NCBI GenBank assembly: GCA_015689645.1
Contig: WVSM01000003.1
Span: 62,001 to 126,000, forward strand
Source: Rhodobacterales bacterium HKCCE4037
GTDB taxonomy: Bacteria > Pseudomonadota > Alphaproteobacteria > Rhodobacterales > Rhodobacteraceae
Reading direction: 5' to 3'
DNA length: 64,000 nucleotides
This document shows, one piece after another, positions 29,180 to 38,540 of the stretch. A model generated the notes under the pieces. It saw only the letters and a list, made by a program, of their open reading frames with translations, ran no database searches and was not told the DNA's origin. Positions within the stretch are counted from its first letter, which is position 1. Each line of letters begins with the position of its first letter. The position numbers and the translations under genes were made by a program.

Positions 29180-30180
29180 CGCATCCTTTCCCGTTCTCAG
29201 CCATCGTCGGGCAGGAGGACATGAAACTCGCCATGATCCTCACCGCGATCGACCCCTCCATTGGCGGGGTACTGGCGTTTGGCGATCGTGGCACCGGCAA
29301 GTCGACTGCGGTGCGCGCCCTCGCGGCCCTGTTGCCGCCGGTCACCAAGGTAGACGGCTGTCCGGTCAACTCGGCACGGCCGGAAGATGTACCGGAGTGG
29401 GCAGGTCTGAAAGATTATCGGCTGGTCGAGGCACCGACCCCCGTCGTCGATCTGCCCCTCGGCGTGACGGAAGACCGTGTGACCGGCGCCCTCGACATCG
29501 AAAAGGCCCTGACCCTCGGCGAAAAGGCGTTCGAGCCCGGCCTTCTGGCCCGGGCAAACCGCGGCTACCTCTACATCGACGAGGTGAACCTGCTGGAGGA
29601 TCACGTCGTCGACCTTCTGCTCGACGTCGCACAGTCAGGCGAGAACGTGGTAGAACGCGAAGGTCTGTCCATTCGCCACCCGGCCCGCTTCGTGCTGGTC
29701 GGTTCAGGCAACCCGGAGGAAGGCGAACTCAGGCCGCAACTTCTTGACCGTTTCGGTCTCTCGGTCGAGGTGACCAGCCCGCGCGACGTGGAGACCCGGG
29801 TCGAGGTGATCCGCCGTCGCGACGCGTACGAGCGCGACAATTCCGCTTTCATGCTGCGCTGGCAGGCCGAAGATGCCGCGATCCGGGAACGCATTGTCGC
29901 CGCGCGCCGCGCCATTGCCGAGATCGAGGCAAACGACCGCGTGCTGACCGATGTCGCCGAGATCTGCCTCGCCCTCGGATCAGACGGGCTCCGGGGTGAA
30001 CTGACCCTTCTCAAGGCCGCGCGGGCCTATGCAGCCTGGCGCGATGACACCGCGATCACCCGCACACATATCCGCGGCGTCTCGGCCATGGCGCTTCGCC
30101 ATCGTCTGCGCCGTGATCCGCTGGACGAGGCGGGCAGTGGTACGCGAGTGGCCCGGGTGGTGGACGAGGTCCTTGCCTGA
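29176..30180 (+). CDS. bchI: Magnesium chelatase ATPase subunit I
   Basis: BchI is the AAA+ motor of Mg chelatase, forming rings with BchD. The 334-residue product has Walker A GDRGTGKST (residues 36-44), Walker B YLYIDEVNLL, and sensor 1 in VLVGSGNPEEGELRPQLLDRF. It starts at the ATGA overlapping crtA; a longer frame upstream is crtA in another phase. The end overlaps the likely TTG start of bchD. Confidence 0.97.
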   Translation: MTHPFPFSAIVGQEDMKLAMILTAIDPSIGGVLAFGDRGTGKSTAVRALAALLPPVTKVDGCPVNSARPEDVPEWAGLKDYRLVEAPTPVVDLPLGVTEDRVTGALDIEKALTLGEKAFEPGLLARANRGYLYIDEVNLLEDHVVDLLLDVAQSGENVVEREGLSIRHPARFVLVGSGNPEEGELRPQLLDRFGLSVEVTSPRDVETRVEVIRRRDAYERDNSAFMLRWQAEDAAIRERIVAARRAIAEIEANDRVLTDVAEICLALGSDGLRGELTLLKAARAYAAWRDDTAITRTHIRGVSAMALRHRLRRDPLDEAGSGTRVARVVDEVLA

Positions 30181-31816
30181 CCTCGCCGATCCCTTCGCCC
30201 GCGCGGCGCTGGCACTCGACCTGCTTGCGGTCGATCCGGGGCTTGGCGGACTGCATTTGCGTGCGCGCGCCGGCCCGGTGCGCGACAGGCTGACCGCGCG
30301 ACTGGGACATCTCGATGAAGATGCTCAACGCCTCCACCCGGCCATGACCGACACCGCACTTCTGGGTGGCCTCGATCTGGCGGCCACACTTGCCTCCGGT
30401 CACCGTGTGGACAGCAAGGGGGTGCTTGGTCGCCCCGGTGCGCTTGTCCTAACGATGGCAGAGCGCACGCCACCCGGGTTCGCTGCCCGCCTTTGCGCCC
30501 GCCTCGACGCATCGCGCGACAACGTCGTCATCGCACTCGACGAGGCTGCCGCGGAAGGTGAGGGCGTGCCCGCTGCCCTGTCGGATCGCCTCGCCTTCTC
30601 GGTCGATCTCTCCGGCGTCGCCATCGGTGCCATACCGGCCCTGCCCGAACCCAACCTTGCCGATGCACGTCGGCGCCTGGCTCGCGTCATCGCACCCGCT
30701 GACCTGCCCCTGCAGATCGCGGAACTTACGATGGCCTTCGGGATCGACAGTCCCCGCGCCGCGTTGTTTGCCTTGCGCGCGGCCCGCGCACATGCTGCCT
30801 TGCGCGACATGTCCATCGGCTCCGATGACGTGGAGGCCGCCGTGGCCCTGACCCTTGCACATCGCGCGACCCAGGTGCCGGAACTGGAAGAAGAGGCCGA
30901 GACGGAAAGCGCCCCTCCGCAGGATCCGCCGCAGGACCAGAGCGGTCCGGATGGCGAGGATGATATCCCGCAGGAAATGCTGATCGCGGCAGTCGCTGCC
31001 CTCCTGCCGCCCGACCTGCTCAACGCCACCCCCAAGGTGTTGCGTGGTGCCACCGGCGACGGCGCTGGCGCGATGCGTCAGGGAAACCGGCGCGGGCGGC
31101 CCCTGCCCTCGCGACCGGGGCGACCCGGCTCCGGCGCAAGGATCGACATCGTCGCAACCCTACGTGCCGCGGCTCCGTGGCAAACGATCCGCAAGGCGAC
31201 CGCGCGCCGCCCCGGCCTTCAGATTCGCGCCGCCGACCTTCGTCTCCACAGGTTCCAGGATACCTCCGACCGGCTGGTGATTTTCGCGGTGGACGCAAGC
31301 GGGTCGTCCGCCCTCGCGCGGCTGGCCGAAGCCAAGGGCGCCGTCGAATATCTACTGGCCGAGGCCTATGCCCGCCGCGACCATGTCTGTCTCGTCGCGT
31401 TCCGCGGCACCGAGGCCGAGGTGCTGCTGCCGCCGACCCGAAGCCTTGTCCAGACCAAGCGGCGACTGGCCGAGCTGCCCGGAGGCGGTGGCACACCCCT
31501 GGCTGCAGGTCTGCAACTCGCTGCACAGGAAGCCCGGACCGCCCGCCGGAAAGGCATGGACCCAGTTCTCTGCCTGCTTACCGACGGGCGCGCCAATATC
31601 GCGTTGGACGGCACGGCGGACCGGCAACGCGCGCCGCAGGATGCGCTGACGATCGGCAAGACGCTGATCGGTCTGCAAACGCTCGTGATCGACTGCGGCA
31701 CCCGCCCGTCGGCATCGCTTAAGGAACTTGCCGATACTTCCGCCGCTCAATACCTCGCCCTGCCCCGCGCCGATGCCGCCCGGCTTTCCCGCGCGGTGTC
31801 GGATGCGCTCGGCTGA
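30173..31816 (+). CDS. bchD: Magnesium chelatase subunit D (TTG start)
   Basis: BchD bridges the BchI ring and BchH. The 547-residue form has a degenerate AAA+ domain (1-260, no Walker A), a Pro/acid-rich linker (about 285-320, rich in Glu, Asp, Pro and Gln), and a C-terminal integrin-I domain with the metal site VDASGSSA and LPGGGGTPLAAGL. No ATG is available at the right place. The TTG at 30173, with GAGG four bases upstream and overlapping bchI by 8 bases, gives PDLADPFARAALALDLL as the N-terminus. A GTG at 30137 is the alternative. Confidence 0.93.
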   Translation: MPDLADPFARAALALDLLAVDPGLGGLHLRARAGPVRDRLTARLGHLDEDAQRLHPAMTDTALLGGLDLAATLASGHRVDSKGVLGRPGALVLTMAERTPPGFAARLCARLDASRDNVVIALDEAAAEGEGVPAALSDRLAFSVDLSGVAIGAIPALPEPNLADARRRLARVIAPADLPLQIAELTMAFGIDSPRAALFALRAARAHAALRDMSIGSDDVEAAVALTLAHRATQVPELEEEAETESAPPQDPPQDQSGPDGEDDIPQEMLIAAVAALLPPDLLNATPKVLRGATGDGAGAMRQGNRRGRPLPSRPGRPGSGARIDIVATLRAAAPWQTIRKATARRPGLQIRAADLRLHRFQDTSDRLVIFAVDASGSSALARLAEAKGAVEYLLAEAYARRDHVCLVAFRGTEAEVLLPPTRSLVQTKRRLAELPGGGGTPLAAGLQLAAQEARTARRKGMDPVLCLLTDGRANIALDGTADRQRAPQDALTIGKTLIGLQTLVIDCGTRPSASLKELADTSAAQYLALPRADAARLSRAVSDALG

Positions 31817-31822
31817 TCGGCG

Positions 31823-32698
31823 GTGCGTTGGCCCGATGACCTCGATGGCTGGCCGCACCGGGAGGTGTCCCGCCAGATCCTGTGTCGTCCCCACCGCTGG
31901 CATGTGCAGGAGGCCGGCACCGGCCCGACCTTGCTGCTGATCCACGGTGCCGGCGGTGCGACGCAAAGCTGGCGCGGCCTCTTTCCGCTGTTGGCCAAAA
32001 CCCACCACGTGGTCGCTGTTGATTTGCCCGGTCAGGGCTTCACCGAACTCGGAGCCCGCGCCCGCTGCGGACTTGCCCCGATGACCGAGGATCTCGCCTC
32101 GCTCGCCAAACAGGAGGGTTGGCAGCCCATCGCCCTGATCGGCCATTCCGCCGGCGCAGCGATTGCGCTTCAGATGTCTCTGACACGCCCCGTTCCCGTG
32201 ATCTGCCTGAACCCGGCGTTGCAGAACTTCGACGGCGTGGCAGGGTGGCTTTTTCCGATGCTGGCAAAGCTCCTGTCCATCAACCCGCTTAGTGCCGCGC
32301 TCTTCTCGGCGAGTGCTACCCCGGCCAAGGTGAGACGCCTGGTCGAAGGCACCGGCTCGAAACTGCCGCCCGAGGGCCTGACGCTCTACCACCGGCTCGC
32401 GACCGACCGGGAGCATGTGGACTCCACCCTGTCGATGATGGCGCAATGGTCGCTTGAGGGGCTGTTGACCCGATTGCCTGAAATCACCGCTCCCGTTCGC
32501 GTCCTTCTCGGAGCAGACGACAAGGCCGTTCCGCCAGCCACGACGCTGCGGGTGTGCGACCGGTTGCCCGATTGCACCATCGACACATGGGCAGGTCTCG
32601 GCCACCTCGTGCACGAAGAAGCGCCCGAGCGAACGGCCCGCTGGATTGAAACAACGCTGAAAGACCTGCGCCTCTCGCCGCCACCGGAAGCCCCGTGA
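31823..32698 (+). CDS. bchO: BchO, alpha/beta hydrolase of the Mg chelatase operon
   Basis: BchO always accompanies bchID in purple bacteria; its exact substrate is not settled. The 291-residue product has the oxyanion-hole LLLIHGAGGATQSW, the nucleophile elbow LIGHSAGAAIAL, and a late aspartate/histidine region (LLGADDKAVPP, WAGLGHLVHEEAP). It starts with GTG six bases after the bchD stop. It is the last recognised photosynthesis gene; the next 135 bases, where it converges on the Hpt gene, hold nothing I can name. Confidence 0.9.
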   Translation: MRWPDDLDGWPHREVSRQILCRPHRWHVQEAGTGPTLLLIHGAGGATQSWRGLFPLLAKTHHVVAVDLPGQGFTELGARARCGLAPMTEDLASLAKQEGWQPIALIGHSAGAAIALQMSLTRPVPVICLNPALQNFDGVAGWLFPMLAKLLSINPLSAALFSASATPAKVRRLVEGTGSKLPPEGLTLYHRLATDREHVDSTLSMMAQWSLEGLLTRLPEITAPVRVLLGADDKAVPPATTLRVCDRLPDCTIDTWAGLGHLVHEEAPERTARWIETTLKDLRLSPPPEAP

Positions 32699-32833
32699 CA
32701 GCACGTCGGCCAATTGGGTCTCACGCGTCGGGCGCAGGCGGACAGAAGGCCGTTCACCCCTCCGACTTCCTTGATGTGCGGCGTTCGATGCGGAATTGCG
32801 TCCGGTTCTGACTACGGCTACAACCCGAGAAGG

Positions 32834-33232
32834 CTAGAGTTCGTCGATCCGTCCGGGCGACTGCATGTCCCGGTCGAGGATCTCTTCCATGGCATCCATA
32901 AGCCTTTCTGTCTCCATTCGGCACGGTTCAAGGCGGTCGGGCGAAAAATCGCGACCCCACATACGCTCGACCTCTTGAGCCTTGAGGCCCAGATCGGCGT
33001 ATCCGAATGTCTGTGCAACACCGGCGGTCTTGTGCGCGCGATGGGCGATCTCGCCGCGAAGATGGTCTGTCGCGCCGTCCCGCTCGATCTGTTGCATCAG
33101 GGTCTCGATTTGAAGACACCGTTCCATGAGGCGGTCGAGAAAACCGGCCTTGAGGACGGCCAAGCGGTCCTGCACCTCCAGTTGCCCCTGTGCAGCGGAC
33201 CGATGGGATCCTGCATTCAACGCTACCGTCAT
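32834..33232 (-). CDS. Histidine phosphotransfer (Hpt) domain protein
   Basis: A 132-residue helical protein with the Hpt motif EIAHRAHKTAGVAQTFGYADL; His67 in RAHKTAG is the likely phosphoacceptor. Hpt proteins shuttle phosphate between response regulators and histidine kinases. The ATG at 33232 overlaps the stop of the upstream response regulator as ATGA, so the two are coupled. No output domain is present. It is the last gene of the signalling block and the one nearest the photosynthesis cluster. Confidence 0.78.
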   Translation of the reverse strand: MTVALNAGSHRSAAQGQLEVQDRLAVLKAGFLDRLMERCLQIETLMQQIERDGATDHLRGEIAHRAHKTAGVAQTFGYADLGLKAQEVERMWGRDFSPDRLEPCRMETERLMDAMEEILDRDMQSPGRIDEL

Positions 33233-34173
33233 GCCAGCCGCTCAACCGGGAAATGGACATGCGTGGACCGGAAAGCTGCCGCAACCTCTTCCAGCGCCCG
33301 CGAGGGATTCTTCACGTGCACCGGGCGACACAAAAGCGGTGGTCCGACCTCGATATTCGGGAGCGTTATGTCGAGCTCTCCGTACACCGTTTCGAATTCC
33401 ATCACGTAGCGGCTGACATTCTGGCTCAGGCTTTCCGTGCGCAGCGCGTCATCTCTCGGAAGCAGGCAGACGAATGTGCCTCCGCCAAGGTAGGCGATCA
33501 TTTTCGGCGAGCAATTGAGGCTGTCGGACAGGCAGGTTGCCACGTCGATCATGACCTCACCGAAGACGGCGCCACCATCCATCTCGTGTATATGGCGTGC
33601 GTTCGTGACCTGCACTGCCACAAGCGCGATGGACCGCGAGCGGAAGAAACCGAGCGTCTGGATGTAGTTGCAAAGGGCGATCTGGTCGATAGCTCCGTCG
33701 ACACGCTTCATCGGAACGCTGTCCATGAAGCCGACGGTCGGTGGCGAAGCGTGGCTGACGCTTTGCTCGGTGCTCCGGGCCTGTTGCTTGCGACGCGCGT
33801 CTACCAGTTTCTGCAAAACACCGAGCCGCGCCTGGATCTCGACCTCATTGATCGGTTTTGTCAGGTAATCCGTTGCCCCGACCGCAAAGGCCCGGTCGAT
33901 GTGGTCGCGGTCCGACACCACCGTGTTCATCGTGATCGGCGTGTCTTGGTATTCTGGCAAGGCGCGGATTCGGCGGCACAATTCGATGCCGTCGATACCC
34001 GGCATCTGGATATCGAGGATAAAGCAGTCGAACGGCTTACTTGCCCCCGCAATCTTCCAGAGGGCGTCCTCACCGGAGACCGCCAAAGTGACATCCGAAT
34101 ACCCGAGATCCTTCAGAAGCATCTCGAAAATGGCCAGGAAATCTGGGTCATCGTCAACAGCAAGGATCTTCAT
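33229..34173 (-). CDS. Response regulator with degenerate GGDEF domain
   Basis: A 314-residue protein: receiver domain 1-120 (acidic pocket VDDDP, phosphoacceptor Asp54 in FILDIQMPG, conserved Lys in YLTKPIN), linker, and a C-terminal domain shaped like GGDEF. In place of the GGDEF motif it has AYLGGGTFVCLLPRDD, so the metal and catalytic residues are lost. It should not make cyclic-di-GMP; it may bind nucleotide or act only by protein contact. It follows the single-domain regulator by about 120 bases and overlaps the Hpt gene by 4. Confidence 0.85.
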   Translation of the reverse strand: MKILAVDDDPDFLAIFEMLLKDLGYSDVTLAVSGEDALWKIAGASKPFDCFILDIQMPGIDGIELCRRIRALPEYQDTPITMNTVVSDRDHIDRAFAVGATDYLTKPINEVEIQARLGVLQKLVDARRKQQARSTEQSVSHASPPTVGFMDSVPMKRVDGAIDQIALCNYIQTLGFFRSRSIALVAVQVTNARHIHEMDGGAVFGEVMIDVATCLSDSLNCSPKMIAYLGGGTFVCLLPRDDALRTESLSQNVSRYVMEFETVYGELDITLPNIEVGPPLLCRPVHVKNPSRALEEVAAAFRSTHVHFPVERLA

Positions 34174-34294
34174 CGCAGCCTCTGCTTTTCTCCGGTTCGG
34201 ACCGGTTTCTGGTTCATTAGTTTCAGGCTATGGATGGAATTTGTTTAAAATTTGTCTGAACCGGGGTGAAAACCGTCCCAATCTTCAAAGGCTA

Positions 34295-34672
34295 TCAAGC
34301 GGACGCCCAGACTGTCCTGATCTGACTGCCAAGAGTAATTGGATCAAAGGGCTTGGTGATGACTTCCAAAGCACCGCTTGTCTTGAGTTCGACCGACATC
34401 TCGTCTTCGGCTTTCGCGGTCATGAAAATGGTCGGAATGTCCCGGCCGAGCTTCGCAACGGCCCCTTTCCAGACATCCGGCCCGGACATGTTCGGCATCA
34501 TGACGTCAAGGAGAAGCAGATCCGGCTGGATCGTCTCGATGGCCTGAAGCGCCTCCGTCCCCGTTTTGAACTGATGCAAGTCGAAACTGTCGACCAGGGT
34601 CAGAGCCATGCGTGCGATTTCGAGGATATCCTCGTCGTCATCGACGTGCAGAATGGTCTTGAGTTCGGTCAT
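34295..34672 (-). CDS. Single-domain response regulator
   Basis: A 125-residue receiver domain with no output domain: acidic residues in HVDDDEDILEIA, phosphoacceptor Asp56 in LLLLDVMMPNMSG, and conserved Lys in VITKPFDP. Such proteins relay phosphate (with an Hpt) or act by protein binding. It lies 45 bases after the PAS-PAS histidine kinase, its probable phosphodonor. Confidence 0.9.
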   Translation of the reverse strand: MTELKTILHVDDDEDILEIARMALTLVDSFDLHQFKTGTEALQAIETIQPDLLLLDVMMPNMSGPDVWKGAVAKLGRDIPTIFMTAKAEDEMSVELKTSGALEVITKPFDPITLGSQIRTVWASA

Positions 34673-34717
34673 CTTGTTTCACAATTCTCGATGTTCGGGG
34701 CTTCAGGGGCGCTCGCT

Positions 34718-36406
34718 TCACGCCGATAGACGGGGCAACTCCAGTTCGACGCTTTCGACACTTTCGGCGCTTCCGACGTGCTTGGGCAGGTCGAAATGGA
34801 AGGTAGAGCCGCGTCCGTCGGTGCTTTCAAAACCGATCTCGCCATCGTGCTGCCGGACGACTTCCTTGCAGATCGTCAGTCCCAGGCCCGTGCTCGGGTG
34901 TTTGTCGGATTTGGTGCCTTCGACCTGAGTGAAGCTGTTGAAGATCGTGTCCCTAGCATGCTCCGGGATACCCGGACCCTCATCCGACACCGCGACGCGC
35001 CATTTATCTCCGAGATCCTGAATGTGCAGCTCCACACCGCTTCCAGGGGGCGAGAATTTCGCAGCGTTCGATATCAGGTTCGACATGACCTGCATCAGGC
35101 GGGCGCTGTCTGCCTCGACCATGGCGGGCGTCTGCCTGCTCCGAAGGACTAGGTGGACGTCGCATTCACGTGCGAACAGGGCGTTGCTTTCGATCGCTTC
35201 CGACAGCAGGTCGCGCAAGTCGATGATGTCCTTGTTCATCGACAACTCGCCACACGACAGCTTCTGAAGCGTCAGGATGTCATTCACGATCGCCAGCAAC
35301 TGTTCGCTGTTCTTGTTGGCCATCCGCACCAGTTTCTCGGCCTCGGGGCTGAGCTCGCCGGTCACACCCGCCTCGAGCAGACGCAAGGCGCCGCGGATCG
35401 AAGTCAAGGGTGTCCGCAGTTCGTGGCTGACCGTCGAAACCGATGTCAGCTTCATCTGCTCGGCACGTTTGCGTTCGGTGATGTCGCGCACGACCGAAAC
35501 CAGCTGCTCGGTCCCGGTAATGTCATGGACCTTGTGCGTCGTTACCTCGATCTCGCCTTTGCGGTGCCGCATCTCGGTCCGGGCGACGGAGGCGTCACCG
35601 TCGATCAGCGGGGCAATGTGCGCCTTGAACTGCGCGGCTTCCACCGGGTTCAGAAGCTCCAGCACGGATTTTCTCTCGCTCAAGAAATCGACGTCCACCG
35701 ACAATCTCCTGCGTCCTGCGGCGTTTGCATAGTGGAACGCGAACGTCTTCAGATCGTAGACGAAAATTTCGTCGGGCAGGTTTTCGGCGATTGCGTTGCG
35801 CGCGGCTTCCGCACCCTGCGCAATGGCCGACGTCAGGTCTGTCCGAACCGAAACGCTGCCCGAGTGAACGCCCATCTCGTCATAGCGGGGCAGGATGGTC
35901 GTTTGCAGGCGAATCGTCTCTCCGGTCTTGGTGACGAGATCCTCCTGTCCCTGCCAGACCATGCCGCGCGAGACGACATCGCGGATGCCATCGAAGGACC
36001 TGTTTCTTTCGCCATAAAGAATATTCGCTCGGTGGCCGATCAATTCATCTTCAGAGTAGCCGAACCCGTTCAGGAAGTTCGTGTTCACCGACTCAATCAG
36101 GCCGTCGAGGTTGGTGATGTTGACCATCGTGTGTTCGGTAAGGGCCTTGTCACGCAGATCAATTGCCAGGTCACGCAGGAGGATCGACTCCGCCGATGCA
36201 TTTGCACGGCGGCGGATTCGGCGCACGATGAAATAGGTTGTGGTGGCAACGGCGCATCCGAATACGGCGAACAGACCAAAAAAGGCTGGATCGGCCGGCC
36301 GGGTGCCGAAATTCAGGACGTTTGCAACTGAGACCGTCAATGACAATGACATCGCAATGTTGCTTGCGACCAATGCTACCCATTTGAGCCAATTCGGCAT
36401 TTTCAT
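34718..36406 (-). CDS. Membrane PAS-PAS sensor histidine kinase
   Basis: A 562-residue kinase: two N-terminal membrane helices (about 9-31 and 42-62), PAS domain 1 (about 90-195, NITNLDGLIESVNTNFLNGFGYSEDELIG), PAS domain 2 (about 205-310), HisKA with phosphoacceptor His328 in TVSHELRTPL, and an ATPase domain with N box NLISNAAKFS, G1 DEGPGIP and G2 STGLGLTI. No periplasmic sensor domain is visible, so the signal is probably cytoplasmic or in the membrane. Ligand or cofactor of the PAS domains is unknown. It lies between the CHASE kinase and the single-domain regulator. Confidence 0.92.
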   Translation of the reverse strand: MKMPNWLKWVALVASNIAMSLSLTVSVANVLNFGTRPADPAFFGLFAVFGCAVATTTYFIVRRIRRRANASAESILLRDLAIDLRDKALTEHTMVNITNLDGLIESVNTNFLNGFGYSEDELIGHRANILYGERNRSFDGIRDVVSRGMVWQGQEDLVTKTGETIRLQTTILPRYDEMGVHSGSVSVRTDLTSAIAQGAEAARNAIAENLPDEIFVYDLKTFAFHYANAAGRRRLSVDVDFLSERKSVLELLNPVEAAQFKAHIAPLIDGDASVARTEMRHRKGEIEVTTHKVHDITGTEQLVSVVRDITERKRAEQMKLTSVSTVSHELRTPLTSIRGALRLLEAGVTGELSPEAEKLVRMANKNSEQLLAIVNDILTLQKLSCGELSMNKDIIDLRDLLSEAIESNALFARECDVHLVLRSRQTPAMVEADSARLMQVMSNLISNAAKFSPPGSGVELHIQDLGDKWRVAVSDEGPGIPEHARDTIFNSFTQVEGTKSDKHPSTGLGLTICKEVVRQHDGEIGFESTDGRGSTFHFDLPKHVGSAESVESVELELPRLSA

Positions 36407-36536
36407 CGTACGTATTCCTCAACACTGGCACTCGGCGGTATGTTCGCCACTCGCTAACCAGTTCAATTTCCACGACGAAAGGGGCCAAAACATGTCAAAT
36501 TGCAGTAATCTTGCAGTCAAGGTTTGGGCAAGTCAC

Positions 36537-38540
36537 CTAGGCCGCGACGTTTGATCTCGACGGTTCGGAGCTGAAGCGAAGCCGGAAGACGCTTCCCTCA
36601 CCTTCGGTGCTTTCAACGGTCAATTCACCGTGGTGAAGCCGCGCGAGTTGCCTCGAAATGCTCAGCCCCAATCCGACGCCAGTGTTGCCGCTGCCGTGGA
36701 TCGAGCCGACCTGGGTGAAATCGTCGAAGATGGTGTCCTGATCCTCAGCGGCGATTCCGCAGCCGGTATCCGCGACCTCAATCCACGGAGAGCCATCTTC
36801 GACTCCCGACCGGATCGTTACCGTTCCCTCCTTGGTGAATTTCAATGCGTTGCCAACGAGGTTGAACATGATCTGGCGGATGCGCAGCGGGTCCACTTCT
36901 GCGAACGCAGTTTTCGCTTCGTTGACCAACGCAATGCCCTTCTCGCTTGCCTGCAACTGGAACTGCTCGGTGACATCCGACGCGACGGTCGCAAGGTCGA
37001 TCCGTTCGAGTGAAAGCGTGATCGACCCCTCCTCGACAGCGGCAAGGTCGAGAATGGTGGAAATCAACGAAAGGAGCTGCTGGCCCGAAACGTCGATTTG
37101 CCGCCCGAACCGTGTCAGGTCCGCCTCGAACGCGGTCAGCGCAGCGCGTGTCTCGGCACTGCCATCTGCGCGGACCATATCCGAAAGTGCTTTGTAAGAC
37201 GGCAATTTGCGTGGCTCGCGGACAAAGGCGTTGTAGCCGAGCACCACGGTAAGCGGCGTACGCAATTCGTGGCTGATCGTGTTGAGGAAGGTTGATTTTG
37301 CACGGCTTGCCGCCTCGGATTTCTCCAATGCCTGCTTGAGTTGCGTAATATCCACCCGGAAACCGACCGTGTTGCCCGAGGCAGTTTTCCGTTCCACGAC
37401 CCGAACCCAGCGGCCATCGACGAGTGGCTGCTCCAGCGTCAGACCCGAGCGGTAATGTGCATCAAGCCGCTGTTCGAGCCATTCCTCTTCTCGCCCGATC
37501 GCGTCGAAGTATTGGCCCTTGGCAAGTCCATACCTGAGTATCTCCTCGAAGGTCGCGCCCGGGACAATGGCTTCGGACGACGCCGCGTAGGTCCTGAGGT
37601 AGTTGGTGTTGCACATGATCAACCGATCGTCCTGATCGTACAAGGCAAAGGCATCTTCCAGGGCCTCGATCGCCTCCTGAAGCTGGATCTCGGCCTGGAC
37701 AGTCCTGTGCGAGACGGCCGAAAGCCAACGCATCACAATCAACGACGCAAGACACAACAGGATGGTCGCACCCCAGATCTCCACACGGTATGGCGTTCCC
37801 GGTGACCATCCGCCGATCGGCGCGACCGACACCTCCCAGTTCAGGCCCGCGCCGTTCACGTCCGTCGTCACGGGATCGGCGGTGGTCAATGCGTCGGATC
37901 CGAAAACCACCGCCCCGTCCGATGACGTGACCCTGACCTCCAAACCCCCGCTTTCGAAATCGTTCAGTGCCGTCAGGAGAAGTTCGTCAATGTCCACGAC
38001 GACGGACACGACACCCCAAAGGCCACTCTCCTCGTCTGACGTACCGATTTCTTCGACCGCGGCCCGCGTGATGAGCGCAAGCCCGCCCTGCACAATCTCG
38101 ACCGGGCCGTCGATCACGACCTCGCCGGTTGCAATTGCTGAAGTGATGGCACTTTCGAACCGCGGGAGCTCGGCGAGATTGATCCCGAGTGCCGCCTGGT
38201 TTGGGGCGACCGGGTGCACATATTCTATGACGAGGTCAGGGGCTGCGGCTATGTTAACCACATCGGTCAGCCCCGAGGACAGACGCTGCGCCATCTCCTC
38301 GTACTCTTCCGCGGAAAGGTCGGGGGCGGCCTCGAAGACCGACCGGATTGCTTCTGTCAGATGAACCCGCTCGTCAAGCTTCCGTTCGAGGATCGCAGCA
38401 AACGAAGCGCTGGCTCGCGTCATGGCAAGCTCCTCGGCCGCGACATGCCGTTCCGATACCACGGAATCCACTGCGTACCCGGCCGCCGCAAATGCCGCTG
38501 CCATGAATACGTAGCTGAGGACACCAGTTCTCAGAGTCAT
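36537..38540 (-). CDS. CHASE-PAS sensor histidine kinase
   Basis: A 667-residue kinase: membrane helix 6-24, a periplasmic region of about 230 residues with the CHASE-like pattern IEYVHPVAPNQAALGINL, membrane helix 255-272, a PAS domain (about 285-400, LEDAFALYDQDDRLIMCN), HisKA with His424 in TISHELRTPL, and an ATPase domain (NLVGNALKFT, DTGCGIA, GVGLGLSIS). The HisKA helix pair is interrupted by an extra segment of about 30 residues (REPRKLPSYKALSDMVRADG) that is not typical. CHASE domains sense small external molecules; the ligand is unknown. First gene of the signalling block. Confidence 0.9.
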   Translation of the reverse strand: MTLRTGVLSYVFMAAAFAAAGYAVDSVVSERHVAAEELAMTRASASFAAILERKLDERVHLTEAIRSVFEAAPDLSAEEYEEMAQRLSSGLTDVVNIAAAPDLVIEYVHPVAPNQAALGINLAELPRFESAITSAIATGEVVIDGPVEIVQGGLALITRAAVEEIGTSDEESGLWGVVSVVVDIDELLLTALNDFESGGLEVRVTSSDGAVVFGSDALTTADPVTTDVNGAGLNWEVSVAPIGGWSPGTPYRVEIWGATILLCLASLIVMRWLSAVSHRTVQAEIQLQEAIEALEDAFALYDQDDRLIMCNTNYLRTYAASSEAIVPGATFEEILRYGLAKGQYFDAIGREEEWLEQRLDAHYRSGLTLEQPLVDGRWVRVVERKTASGNTVGFRVDITQLKQALEKSEAASRAKSTFLNTISHELRTPLTVVLGYNAFVREPRKLPSYKALSDMVRADGSAETRAALTAFEADLTRFGRQIDVSGQQLLSLISTILDLAAVEEGSITLSLERIDLATVASDVTEQFQLQASEKGIALVNEAKTAFAEVDPLRIRQIMFNLVGNALKFTKEGTVTIRSGVEDGSPWIEVADTGCGIAAEDQDTIFDDFTQVGSIHGSGNTGVGLGLSISRQLARLHHGELTVESTEGEGSVFRLRFSSEPSRSNVAA

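Noticed and set aside
33229-34173. Active diguanylate cyclase
   Set aside because: The GGDEF motif is GGGTF; the metal-binding and catalytic residues are missing.
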